This document shows, one piece after another, positions 57,030 through 64,000 of a stretch of 64,000 nt of DNA (positions are counted from its first letter, which is position 1; every line of letters starts with the position of its first letter). A model generated the notes under the pieces. The model was not told where the DNA came from. It saw nothing but the letters and a program-made list of their open reading frames with translations, and did not search any database. Origin of the DNA: Flavobacterium agri (GTDB lineage: Bacteria; Bacteroidota; Bacteroidia; Flavobacteriales; Flavobacteriaceae); the NCBI RefSeq assembly GCF_013401995.1, contig NZ_JACBJI010000006.1, positions 1 to 64,000 on the forward strand, in the 5' to 3' direction. The position numbers and the translations under genes were made by a program.

Positions 57030-58489
57030 GGGAAGTGTTTTTTGATGAGTTCTGATGCGAGTTTACCCGAGATCAATGCCGGCGGCACCCCAGGACCGGG
57101 AACGGTAAGCTGGCCTGTAAAAAATAAGTTCCGAACTTTGCGGTTCCTTATCTTTGGCCGAAGTACAGCCGTCTGGAGCAACGTGTTGGCCAGCCCGTAT
57201 GCATTTCCCTTATAGGAGTTATAGTCGTTCCTGAAATCGTTCACGCAGAAACTTTCCTTGAACAGCACGTGCGGCTTGATCGATTGACGTGTGAGCTTTT
57301 CAAGCCGAAGCATGATTTTTTCAAAATAAATCTCGCGTATAGCGTGGCTATCCTCCAAATCGGGTGCGAGCGGGATCAGAAAAATGCCCGCTTCATAACC
57401 GTCAGGTGCGCATCCGGTGTCGGTAATCGACGGAAAACTTGCGTAAAACAATGGGTTCGAAGGCCACGAGGGCGAATCGTAGATCTCGAACGCATGCTCG
57501 TCGAAATCGGTGTCAAAAAACAGTGTGTGGTGATCTACGTTTTGCAATTTCTTATCGAAGCCCACATAGAAAAGCAACGCGCTTGGCGCAAACGTCTTTT
57601 TTTTCCAGAACCGTTCGCTGTATCCCCTGGATTTTTCGGGCAACAACCTTTCGGTATGGTGGTAATCCGCGCCGCTCAAGACGATATCGCAAGGCTCGAA
57701 TTGTCCGTTGACGACGATTCCTTCGGCTTTTTTCCCGGCACACCTGATTTCAGAGACGTTCGCGTTGGTCATGTATTTCACACCCAACTCGCGCGAAAGC
57801 CGTTCCATGCCGCTTACCACGCTTGCCATTCCGCCCTTGGCGTACCACGTGCCCAAACCGAAATCGGCGTGGTTCATGAAATTGTAGAACGAAGGCGTGT
57901 TTTGTGGTTTCGCACCAAGAAACAGCACCGGAAATTCAAGTATGCTGACGAGTTTCGGCGATCTGAACCTCGAGCGTATGTCTTTGCGCACGTTGCCGAC
58001 GAACCTTCCTATTCGGGTTATGGTATCAAAGGACACAAGCTCCGATATGGATTCGCCGGGCTTGTAAACCAGATCGCCGATCGCGATGCGATAGTGCTCA
58101 TCGGCTTGGGACAGAAACTTTCGAAGTGCCCTGCCGCTTCCTGTCTCTACGCGCTCAAAAACATCGGCGATGTCGTCCGGATTGTCGGGAATGGAAATCT
58201 TGTCGCCCGGATTGAAATACACCGAGTACGCAGGATTCAGCTTTTGCAATTCGTAGTAATCTGCCGGTGTCTTGCCAAAATCGGCGAAGAAGCGTTCGAA
58301 CACATCGGGCATCCAATACCAGGTCGGCCCCATGTCGAAAACAAAACCGTCACGCCGCATCTGCCTTGCCCGGCCGCCGACATGACTGTTTTTTTCGACG
58401 ATGGTGACATCGTATCCGTACCGCGCGAGATAACACGATGCCGCTACCGATGAAAAACCTGCCCCTATTATGAAAATACGCCTTTTCAT
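57026..58489 (-). CDS. crtI: Phytoene desaturase CrtI
   Basis: A 487-residue FAD enzyme: RRIFIIGAGFSSVAASCYLA is the dinucleotide site, followed by VGGRARQMRRDGFVFDMGPT. The C-terminal block NLFFTGQLTVPGPGVPPALI is the CrtI-type flavin contact and family signature. It turns phytoene into lycopene. Its ATG is joined directly to the 32-bp operator at 58489-58520, and a near-consensus -7 box (TAATTTCG, minus strand) lies within that operator. It is first in the crtI-crtB-crtZ operon. Confidence 0.94.
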   Translation of the reverse strand: MKRRIFIIGAGFSSVAASCYLARYGYDVTIVEKNSHVGGRARQMRRDGFVFDMGPTWYWMPDVFERFFADFGKTPADYYELQKLNPAYSVYFNPGDKISIPDNPDDIADVFERVETGSGRALRKFLSQADEHYRIAIGDLVYKPGESISELVSFDTITRIGRFVGNVRKDIRSRFRSPKLVSILEFPVLFLGAKPQNTPSFYNFMNHADFGLGTWYAKGGMASVVSGMERLSRELGVKYMTNANVSEIRCAGKKAEGIVVNGQFEPCDIVLSGADYHHTERLLPEKSRGYSERFWKKKTFAPSALLFYVGFDKKLQNVDHHTLFFDTDFDEHAFEIYDSPSWPSNPLFYASFPSITDTGCAPDGYEAGIFLIPLAPDLEDSHAIREIYFEKIMLRLEKLTRQSIKPHVLFKESFCVNDFRNDYNSYKGNAYGLANTLLQTAVLRPKIRNRKVRNLFFTGQLTVPGPGVPPALISGKLASELIKKHFP

Positions 58490-58520
58490 TGTTTAACGAA
58501 ATTAGCTTTTTGTTAAACAA
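58489..58520. promoter_or_regulatory. Operator candidate O1 (crtI)
   Basis: Perfect 9-bp inverted arms TTGTTTAAC (58489-58497) and GTTAAACAA (58512-58520), 14 bases apart. The spacer contains GCTAATTT (minus strand), shared with O2. It touches the crtI start codon and overlaps its -7 box. The same 9-14-9 layout is found at 59429-59460 and 63883-63914. Confidence 0.65.
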
Positions 58521-58542
58521 TAAAATCAAGGTTGTCTAAACT

Positions 58543-59436
58543 TTATAATTCGTTTAAGACATCTTTGAGCGACGGAAAAAATTTCACGGCCGGATTTACG
58601 GGCGCGTCCTGGTCCTGAACACGGGAACCGAGCACCCAAAGTTCGCATCCGGGGCTTAACAGGCGCGACCTGAGCTCCTCGAGATACTTTGAAAATTCAA
58701 GTTTTGAAGGCGATACGGTTGCATAGGTCACGAAAGTAACGCGGTTAAACAAAGACTTGAAGCGTTCCAGGCTTTCGATCGGCATGCTTTCGCCGAGATA
58801 AATGGTGCGGTGCCGGCTTTCCAACAGCGCGTAGTTGAGGTAGAGCAACCCAAGCTCGTGTATTTCATCCAACGGCAGGAACAGTGCATAAACATGGTCG
58901 CCCGCCGGATTTGACCCGGAGAGCAGGCTGTCGGTGTTGGCAATTATCTTCATCCGGATCAGACAACTGATGAAATGTTCGTGGGCAGGCGTTATGGTGC
59001 GCGTCTGCCACAATATCCCGATGTCTTCGAGCAAGGGCATGAAGTAGTCGAAAAACACCTGCCGAAATGTTTTTTCACGCAACAGCTCTTGGTATGTCTG
59101 CATAAAAAGATGCTGGTCGAAGGTCATCATCGCGACTTTGAAAAGATGGGAAACGTGGTTGCGGTCGTATTTATCGGTTCGCACTTCCTTGACCATGGCG
59201 TCGAGCTCGGCATTGTTCAACAGCGCCAACCGGTGCAGTTTGAAGCCGTATTTGACCAACAGCACCACATTGAGCAGTTTTTGCAGGTTTTCGATGTCGT
59301 AGTACCGCGTGTTGGCGTCGGTACGCAACGGTGACAGCAGCGAATAGCGCTTTTCCCAAATACGGATCGTGTGCGCCTTTATGTCCGAAAGGTTTTCGAG
59401 ATCCTTTATACTGAAAACCGACTTTATATTGTTCAT
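58543..59436 (-). CDS. MerR-family regulator with CarH-like B12 domain
   Basis: A 297-residue protein from ATG 59436. N-terminal MerR HTH (SVFSIKDLENLSDIKAHTIR, IWEKRYSLLSPLRTDANTRY). The middle helical bundle has Trp, nine residues, Glu-His (ILWQTRTITPAHEHFIS), the Trp-x9-Glu-His signature of CarH-type adenosylcobalamin photoreceptors. The C-terminal Rossmann part has Glu-x-His-x-x-Gly in PLDEIHELGLLYLN, the place of the cobalt-binding His. So B12-dependent light sensing is likely; in the dark it would repress carotenoid genes. It lies between crtI and crtY with operators on both sides. Confidence 0.85.
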   Translation of the reverse strand: MNNIKSVFSIKDLENLSDIKAHTIRIWEKRYSLLSPLRTDANTRYYDIENLQKLLNVVLLVKYGFKLHRLALLNNAELDAMVKEVRTDKYDRNHVSHLFKVAMMTFDQHLFMQTYQELLREKTFRQVFFDYFMPLLEDIGILWQTRTITPAHEHFISCLIRMKIIANTDSLLSGSNPAGDHVYALFLPLDEIHELGLLYLNYALLESRHRTIYLGESMPIESLERFKSLFNRVTFVTYATVSPSKLEFSKYLEELRSRLLSPGCELWVLGSRVQDQDAPVNPAVKFFPSLKDVLNEL

Positions 59437-59460
59437 TGTTTTGCTAATTTTATTGAACAA
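59429..59460. promoter_or_regulatory. Operator candidate O2 (regulator/crtY)
   Basis: TTGTTCATT (59429-59437) and ATTGAACAA (59452-59460), 14 bases apart: 15 of 18 arm positions match the consensus TTGTTTAAY-N14-RTTAAACAA. The spacer shares GCTAATTT with O1. It covers the start codon of the regulator, suggesting autorepression. Confidence 0.5.
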
Positions 59461-59488
59461 CTAATTTAATTGTTATAGCTTTAACAAC

Positions 59489-60640
59489 ATGGTGTTCGAT
59501 TATATTTTTTGCGGATACGGACTTTCCTCACAACTTCTGCTCGTCGCGATGGCCGACGCCGGATCGCTTACGGGTAAAAACGTCTTGATTCTTGATGACG
59601 GACGCAACGAACCCAGGACGTGGTGCTTTTGGGAAAGCGAAAGCAGCCGACTTGACGGACTCGTATCGCGGCGTTGGGCAAGCGCTGTCTTCAAATCCGG
59701 ATCCGAGACGGAAATCCTCCGGGGAAAATACGTTTACAAAATGCTCGAGCCCCGGCATCTCGAACAAGACGTATCGCGACGCCTCGCCTGCTTCAGTGGA
59801 ATTTCGACCCTCGAGGCGACAGTCGTCAAAATTCTGGACGATCAAAGCCAGGTCAAGGTTTCTACGGACAAAGGGGTTTTCATCGGAAAAAAAGTATTCA
59901 ACAGCATAGGCCGACTCAACCCGCCGACGAAAAAATCCCCTTTGCTCCTGCAGCATTTCGTCGGATGGACGATAGAAACGACCGAGCCTGCCTTCGCTTC
60001 CGAAACCGTCACGTTCATGGATTTTTCGATCGAGCAAAAGAGCGGGACGCGTTTTGTGTATCTTCTTCCTTTCTCGGAAACGCGCGCATTGGTAGAATAT
60101 ACGTTATTTTCACCGGCTCTGCTGCCTGAATCCGAATATGAGTCCGGGATTGCAGACTATTTGCGTTCGAAACGCATCGGAGACTTCAAAATCGTCGGTA
60201 GAGAAAAAGGCGTCATCCCGATGACATCCCATCCGTTTTGGAAAAGCAACAGCAAGAACGTATTGCACATAGGCACGGCGGGCGGCTGGACAAAACCCAG
60301 TACCGGTTACACCTTGCTGCATGCCGAAAAAATGGCCGCGCGTGTCCCGCACTTCCTCTCGAAAGGAAACGGCGACTTTTCCGAATTCCATAAGGCGGGC
60401 AGGTTCGCGTTCTACGATGAGGTCTTCGTATCGGTGCTGTATCACCAAAATCATCTCGGAAGACATATCTTTTCTACGTTGTTCCGAAGGGCGCGACCCG
60501 ATCTGCTACTGAAATTCCTGAGGGAGGAAACGACACCGGCAGAAGATTTGAAAATACTGGCATCTTGCCCCAAAAGGCTTTTCATAAAGCATCTTGTACG
60601 CCGGTTCATTTCGAAATCGCAGTCGGTCAAAAAAGTGTAA
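59489..60640 (+). CDS. crtY: Lycopene beta-cyclase CrtY
   Basis: A 383-residue flavoprotein: VFDYIFCGYGLSSQLLLVAM is the dinucleotide site, followed by ILDDGRNEPRTWCFWE with the lycopene-cyclase FWE motif. Later YLLPFSETRALVEYTLFS and IGTAGGWTKPSTGYTLLHAE are typical of bacterial CrtY/CrtL. It closes both ends of lycopene to beta rings without net redox change. It is divergent from the MerR-type regulator (52 bases between starts), in a region with operator O2. It ends 1 base before the convergent SDR gene. Confidence 0.93.
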   Translation: MVFDYIFCGYGLSSQLLLVAMADAGSLTGKNVLILDDGRNEPRTWCFWESESSRLDGLVSRRWASAVFKSGSETEILRGKYVYKMLEPRHLEQDVSRRLACFSGISTLEATVVKILDDQSQVKVSTDKGVFIGKKVFNSIGRLNPPTKKSPLLLQHFVGWTIETTEPAFASETVTFMDFSIEQKSGTRFVYLLPFSETRALVEYTLFSPALLPESEYESGIADYLRSKRIGDFKIVGREKGVIPMTSHPFWKSNSKNVLHIGTAGGWTKPSTGYTLLHAEKMAARVPHFLSKGNGDFSEFHKAGRFAFYDEVFVSVLYHQNHLGRHIFSTLFRRARPDLLLKFLREETTPAEDLKILASCPKRLFIKHLVRRFISKSQSVKKV

Positions 60641-60641
60641 T

Positions 60642-62069
60642 TCACAGTCCTTTCGTAATCCTGCGTATCATTCCGTTGAAAATAAAATAATGGAAAGGCA
60701 AGACCGCGTACCAGTAAAGCCGCCCCGCCAAACCCAGTGGACGAAAAGTAGCGGTCTGTACGAGTTCGCTCCTGTCACCCGAAACCTTGAACTCGAGCCA
60801 AGCTTCGCCGGGCAGCTTCATTTCCGCGTAAAGCAAAAGCCTGCCTTCGTCTTTGTTGACATACACGACACGCCAGAAGTCCAATACGTCCCCCGCATCG
60901 AGCACGTTCCTGTTTTTCCGTCCGCGGTTCAGCCCCACGCCTCCGAATAATTTGTCGAGAAAACCGCGGAATTCCCATAGCCAATTGGCGTAATACCATC
61001 CTGAATCGCCGCCTATGGCAAGTATGCGATCCACCGCGGAGGCGGCATCGATGATCTTGCGTGTTTTTCGGTCTTTGAAGCATCCGAACCGGGGCACTTT
61101 GACGAGCTTGTCAAAATCGAACTCCGACCCTTTGTCATGCATTGCACCGCTCCACGAAGACAACACGAGATTCTGTTCGATTTTGTCGAAAGCCATTCCG
61201 ATCGCCGTTTTGTAATCGATGAGCTGTATGCCGATACTCCCGGCAAGGTCGTTTGGCGTGGCGATCACGTCGATTTTCATGCTGTCGACGAGGTTTTTGG
61301 CCAGCGTATACGACGTGGACGTCACAAAATACAGCCAATATGAGGAAAGTCGCGGGGTCATTACCGGAACGGTGACGATCGTGCGCTTCAAGCCCCGCAC
61401 TTCGGCGAAGCCAAGCAACATCTCCTTGTAGGTGAGTATCGCGGGACCGTAGATATCGAAGTGTTTTCCGAAAGTGCTCTCCTTTGCAAGAACCCCGGAA
61501 AGAAACTGTACCACATTCCGTATGGCGATGGGCTGGCATTTCGTGTACAGCCATTTCGGCGCGACCATGACCGGAAGCTTCTCGACCAGGTCGCGAATGA
61601 TCTCGAACGATGCGCTGCCCGAACCCACAATGATGGCGGCGCGCAACGTCGTGAGTTTTGCCGTTGCCTGCCCCAAAATCGATTCTACGTTTTTCCTCGA
61701 ACTCAAATGCGCCGACAATTCTCTTTCATTGACGATACCGCTCAAGTAGATTATTTGGGTCGCGCTGCCGGTAGCGATGTACTCGACGAAATTCTTTGCC
61801 GATCGTTCTTCACTTTTGCCGAAATCACCTTGGGTGCTCATCGAATGTACGAGATAGTAAGCGGCGTCGATATCGCGGGGCAGGCTCGACAGGGTATCTT
61901 TTTTAACCAAGTCGGCCTCGACGACACTAATGTTCTTGTCTTGGTACGCTTCGGTATTGAAGCGGCGCACATCTCGGACACAACACACGACTTCATGTCC
62001 TTGGTCGAGCAAGACCGGCAGCAGGCGTTGTGCGATGTAGCCCGTGGCTCCTGTCAGCAGAATTTTCAT
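60642..62069 (-). CDS. SDR (NAD-binding) protein with DUF2867 domain
   Basis: A 475-residue protein. Residues 1-300 form an atypical SDR fold: ILLTGATGYIAQRLLPVLLD, AAYYLVHSMSTQGDFGKSEE, IIYLSGIVNERELSAHLSSR, LRAAIIVGSGSASFEIIRDL. Residues about 310-475 are the DUF2867 domain (WYYANWLWEFRGFLDKLFGG, LDFWRVVYVNKDEGRLLLYA, ATFRPLGLAGRLYWYAVLPF). Such fusions are common next to photolyase genes in bacteria with light-induced carotenoids, but the substrate is unknown. It is last in the leftward group photolyase-like/SDR/SDR, 3 bases after the second SDR gene. Confidence 0.88.
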   Translation of the reverse strand: MKILLTGATGYIAQRLLPVLLDQGHEVVCCVRDVRRFNTEAYQDKNISVVEADLVKKDTLSSLPRDIDAAYYLVHSMSTQGDFGKSEERSAKNFVEYIATGSATQIIYLSGIVNERELSAHLSSRKNVESILGQATAKLTTLRAAIIVGSGSASFEIIRDLVEKLPVMVAPKWLYTKCQPIAIRNVVQFLSGVLAKESTFGKHFDIYGPAILTYKEMLLGFAEVRGLKRTIVTVPVMTPRLSSYWLYFVTSTSYTLAKNLVDSMKIDVIATPNDLAGSIGIQLIDYKTAIGMAFDKIEQNLVLSSWSGAMHDKGSEFDFDKLVKVPRFGCFKDRKTRKIIDAASAVDRILAIGGDSGWYYANWLWEFRGFLDKLFGGVGLNRGRKNRNVLDAGDVLDFWRVVYVNKDEGRLLLYAEMKLPGEAWLEFKVSGDRSELVQTATFRPLGLAGRLYWYAVLPFHYFIFNGMIRRITKGL

Positions 62070-62072
62070 ATA

Positions 62073-62762
62073 CTATTTGAGTATCGTTCCGAGTCCGCCG
62101 TTGACCGAAACGATCTGGCCGGTCATCCAGTTTGCTTCGGTGAGAAGGAAAACGGCCATCGATGCGAGATCTTCGGGAGTACCAATCCGCTTAAGCGGAT
62201 GGCGATCGGCATTCGCAGCTTGCTTGGATTCGGTGTTCAGCAAGGGTGAAGCCAAAGGAGTATCCGTAAGTGAAGGCGCTATGCAGTTCACCCTGATGGT
62301 GGGCGCGAACTCTGCCGCGAGCGCGACGGTCAAACCTTCAACGGCACCCTTCGACATCGCGATACTGGCATGGAAAGGCATACCTGTCTTGGCCGCAACG
62401 GAACTGAAGAACACGATACCCGCGCCCGCAGCCAAATTTGACCGGTATGCTTTTGCAAATGAAAATGCGCCTACCGCATTCAGCTTGAAATCGTCGATTA
62501 CCTGTTCGCTTTTCAGCGTGTTTATCGGCCTCAGGTTGATCGAGCCGGGACAGTAGACCAAACCGGCGAACTCTCCGTCTATCTGAGGCAGCGACGCTTC
62601 GCCGGAAAAATCGTGGGCTACATGGTATAAATTCGGATGGGTGAAATCCGGCACGCTGCGGTTCATCGCGATGACCTCGCATCCCCGGCCGAGAAGGTTC
62701 TTCGCCAGTTCTTTCCCAATTCCGCTGCTTGCGCCGGCGATGATGTACTTACCTATGCTCAT
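62073..62762 (-). CDS. SDR-family protein lacking the catalytic Tyr
   Basis: A 229-residue Rossmann protein: KYIIAGASSGIGKELAKNLL, VYCPGSINLRPINTLKSEQV, GIVFFSSVAAKTGMPFHASI, AMSKGAVEGLTVALAAEFAP, RVNCIAPSLTDTPLASPLLN, TGQIVSVNGGLGTI. The Ser and Lys of the SDR active site are present, but the Tyr is replaced by Ile (HASIAMSKG), so the chemistry is probably altered. It overlaps the upstream photolyase-like gene by 14 bases and lies 3 bases before the DUF2867 fusion gene. It belongs to the light-response group. Confidence 0.86.
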   Translation of the reverse strand: MSIGKYIIAGASSGIGKELAKNLLGRGCEVIAMNRSVPDFTHPNLYHVAHDFSGEASLPQIDGEFAGLVYCPGSINLRPINTLKSEQVIDDFKLNAVGAFSFAKAYRSNLAAGAGIVFFSSVAAKTGMPFHASIAMSKGAVEGLTVALAAEFAPTIRVNCIAPSLTDTPLASPLLNTESKQAANADRHPLKRIGTPEDLASMAVFLLTEANWMTGQIVSVNGGLGTILK

Positions 62763-63846
62763 ATACAGAAAGTTTTTTTTGGCAGTCCTTGTAATATTTA
62801 GAAAAGGAAGGATAAAACCCCTTTACTTCCGGCACGATCCATTCCCGCTCGTCAAACGCGACATCCCAGTGTGCGAATAAGGGATGTTCGCGGGCTAGGA
62901 ATCGCATATCCGGGTATGCCCGCTTCAGCGCATCGATTTCGCCACAGTACAGCTTGATTCCCTGAAGGTTGCCGGTGAGCGTGATGATGAACTTTAATAC
63001 AAACTCGCTTATAGGGAATTTCTTGAAATGGCTCGGCTCTAATACCAGGAGCCTTTCGGCACGGTCGTCCATGTGCCAAAAGGGATCGAGATTATAATGT
63101 GTGTAAAGCAGGGTCGTGCCTTGTTCGAGCTGCGGCAAGCCGGTGTCGGGTAAAATCGTTTCGAGTATCGGTTGGCAGGTTTCCCGGAGCACGTCGGGGA
63201 TTTGCATGACGGCAAGTTCCTCGTAAGCCGTATCGAGAAAGGTGTGGTATTGCTTCACATGGGTGAACTCGTTTACGTTATTTTGATTAGCATGATACGG
63301 CTTGCCGGTCAGCGTGCCCGCAACCCATTGCCAGCTGCCGAAGTTGCTTGCGACATCGCCATCGGACAAATGATAGTACATCCATGCTGCCGGCGCATTA
63401 AAATGGCATTTCCCCAACGTGCAGCATAGCGAAGCGATATACAGGCGCACATGATTGTGCATGTGACCGGTCAGGTAGAGCGTCGAGATCGCGTCGTCAA
63501 GGACCGTGATGCCCGTTTTTCCGAGCATGACGGACAAGGGCATCCCGCGTTTTCTCGATTGGCCGGGCTTTATTTCCCGGTAGGCGACATCCGGAAAATG
63601 TTGCTGCAACCGCTGGAAATATTCCCGCCACAACAATTGCTTCATAAACGTATGGCATTGGGCGTAGCTATATCTGGAAAGCAACGTCTCGAAAATAAAT
63701 TTTCCCGAAACGACGCCCCTCGATATGTAGGGCGACAAGTTGGAAACGGCGCCCGATGTATAATTCCGGTTCTTCGAGTAAGCGACGGGATCGATCCGAT
63801 CGATCTGTTCCAGGATATCGGCGAAACTGGTTTTATCTGCTAGCAT
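62749..63846 (-). CDS. Cryptochrome/photolyase-like FAD protein with unusual domain order
   Basis: A 365-residue protein from ATG 63846; a GTG two codons upstream is also open. Residues 1-215 are the FAD-binding helical domain of photolyases: RNYTSGAVSNLSPYISRGVV, FMKQLLWREYFQRLQQHF, GHMHNHVRLYIASLCC, LSDGDVASNFGSWQWVAGTL, ANQNN. The N-terminal antenna alpha/beta domain that normally precedes it is absent. Instead about 110 residues with an alpha/beta look follow it (TTLLYTHYNLDPFWHMDDRA, LLVLEPSHFKKFPISEFVLK, IKLYCGEIDALKRAYPDMRF). It may be a circularly permuted or blue-light sensory form. It heads a leftward operon with two SDR genes behind operator O3. Confidence 0.85.
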   Translation of the reverse strand: MLADKTSFADILEQIDRIDPVAYSKNRNYTSGAVSNLSPYISRGVVSGKFIFETLLSRYSYAQCHTFMKQLLWREYFQRLQQHFPDVAYREIKPGQSRKRGMPLSVMLGKTGITVLDDAISTLYLTGHMHNHVRLYIASLCCTLGKCHFNAPAAWMYYHLSDGDVASNFGSWQWVAGTLTGKPYHANQNNVNEFTHVKQYHTFLDTAYEELAVMQIPDVLRETCQPILETILPDTGLPQLEQGTTLLYTHYNLDPFWHMDDRAERLLVLEPSHFKKFPISEFVLKFIITLTGNLQGIKLYCGEIDALKRAYPDMRFLAREHPLFAHWDVAFDEREWIVPEVKGFYPSFSKYYKDCQKKLSVYEHR

Positions 63847-63882
63847 ACCCACTCTCTCTGTTTAGATTAAAGATATGTATTT

Positions 63883-63914
63883 TTGTTTAATTATTTTTAA
63901 AATATATTAAACAA
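63883..63914. promoter_or_regulatory. Operator candidate O3 (photolyase-like operon)
   Basis: TTGTTTAAT (63883-63891) and ATTAAACAA (63906-63914) are perfect arms 14 bases apart, as in O1, with a symmetric C/G to T/A change. It lies 37 bases upstream of the ATG and just before a -7-like TATCTTTA (63875-63868, minus strand). Confidence 0.65.
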
Positions 63915-63931
63915 AATTAATTGTATCAAAA

Positions 63932-63971
63932 AAGTCCCCACGATGTTCCGTTATGGGCATCTTGGGGACTT
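63932..63971 (-). terminator. Minus-strand terminator of an off-window gene
   Basis: Stem AAGTCCCCA (63932-63940) with TGGGGACTT (63963-63971), followed on the minus strand by a run of six T. It should end a leftward transcript coming from beyond the right edge. Confidence 0.75.
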
Positions 63972-64000
63972 AGCGGTTAAATCTTCGTTAGGCCGCTATA
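63972..64000. other. Start of another cassette-type palindrome
   Basis: TAGCGGTTAA and then CGTTAGGCCGCTA, the latter matching the left end of sites A and C (ACGTTAGGCCGCTAA / ACGTGAGGCCGCTAA). The window ends here, so the rest of the element and any cassette gene cannot be seen. Confidence 0.45.

Noticed and set aside
1..64000. tRNA, rRNA, insertion sequence or integrase genes
   Set aside because: None could be recognised in either strand by eye; the cassette-type elements therefore lack a visible recombinase in the window.

Overview
The window reads as a Bacteroidota chromosome, most likely Flavobacteriia. Pointers are a SusC/SusD pair, a type IX secretion (T9SS) C-terminal signal, RteC, DUF6266, DUF6520, DUF6443 and DUF6965-like proteins, TAnnTTTG-type -7 promoter boxes and a zeaxanthin-type carotenoid cluster. 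Base composition is mosaic by eye. The housekeeping-like parts are near 50% GC, the SusC/SusD genes are clearly GC-richer, and the stretches at 13-26 kb and 38-45 kb are AT-rich, as expected of transferred DNA. No tRNA, rRNA, CRISPR array, transposase or integrase gene was seen.

Layout. 0-5.9 kb: a leftward operon with a T9SS-secreted repeat protein, a large YD/RHS-type secreted protein and the start of a DUF6443 RHS protein that runs off the left edge. 6.2-8.5 kb: a twice-repeated unit made of a small HTH-like gene followed by a nested-hairpin element, flanking a DUF6266 gene and a small membrane protein gene. 8.5-12.9 kb: RteC, a lipoprotein, a TPR/AraC-type membrane regulator and a DUF6965-like gene. 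12.9-18.3 kb: single leftward genes separated by large palindromic elements that carry GGCGGTTAGC, resembling an integron-like cassette array. One cassette is a TIR gene bounded by 16-bp inverted repeats. 18.4-25.7 kb: a defence island with an Mrr-like nuclease, a five-gene operon (TIR-like, SLATT/DUF4231, TIR, TIR-like, deoxyribosyltransferase-like plus TPR) and a nuclease-helicase, bracketed by two related small membrane proteins. 25.8-26.1 kb: a rod-shaped RNA candidate, possibly 6S-like. 26.2-36.2 kb: SusC, SusD, an S9 peptidase, DUF6520, a MauE-like protein and an AraC regulator, probably for peptide uptake. 36.3-45.7 kb: three orphan Rhs C-terminal tips (lipase, unknown, JAMM-like) with candidate immunity genes, several lipoproteins and decayed genes. 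45.8-48.6 kb: a redox operon with an AraC regulator. 48.7-55.6 kb: AlkB, DnaE2, ImuB and ImuA, divergent from a LexA-like repressor. 55.7-63.9 kb: crtZ, crtB, crtI, a CarH-like MerR regulator, crtY, two SDR proteins and a cryptochrome/photolyase-like protein, sharing one operator design. The last bases of the window begin another palindromic cassette-type element.

How the parts may work together. The 12.9-25.7 kb block looks like a defence and cassette hot spot. The Rhs tips at 36-42 kb could supply alternative toxin ends to a full-length Rhs protein such as the one at the left edge. The mutasome and the carotenoid cluster each sit beside their probable regulator, and in both cases the operator candidates can be read directly in the divergent intergenic DNA.
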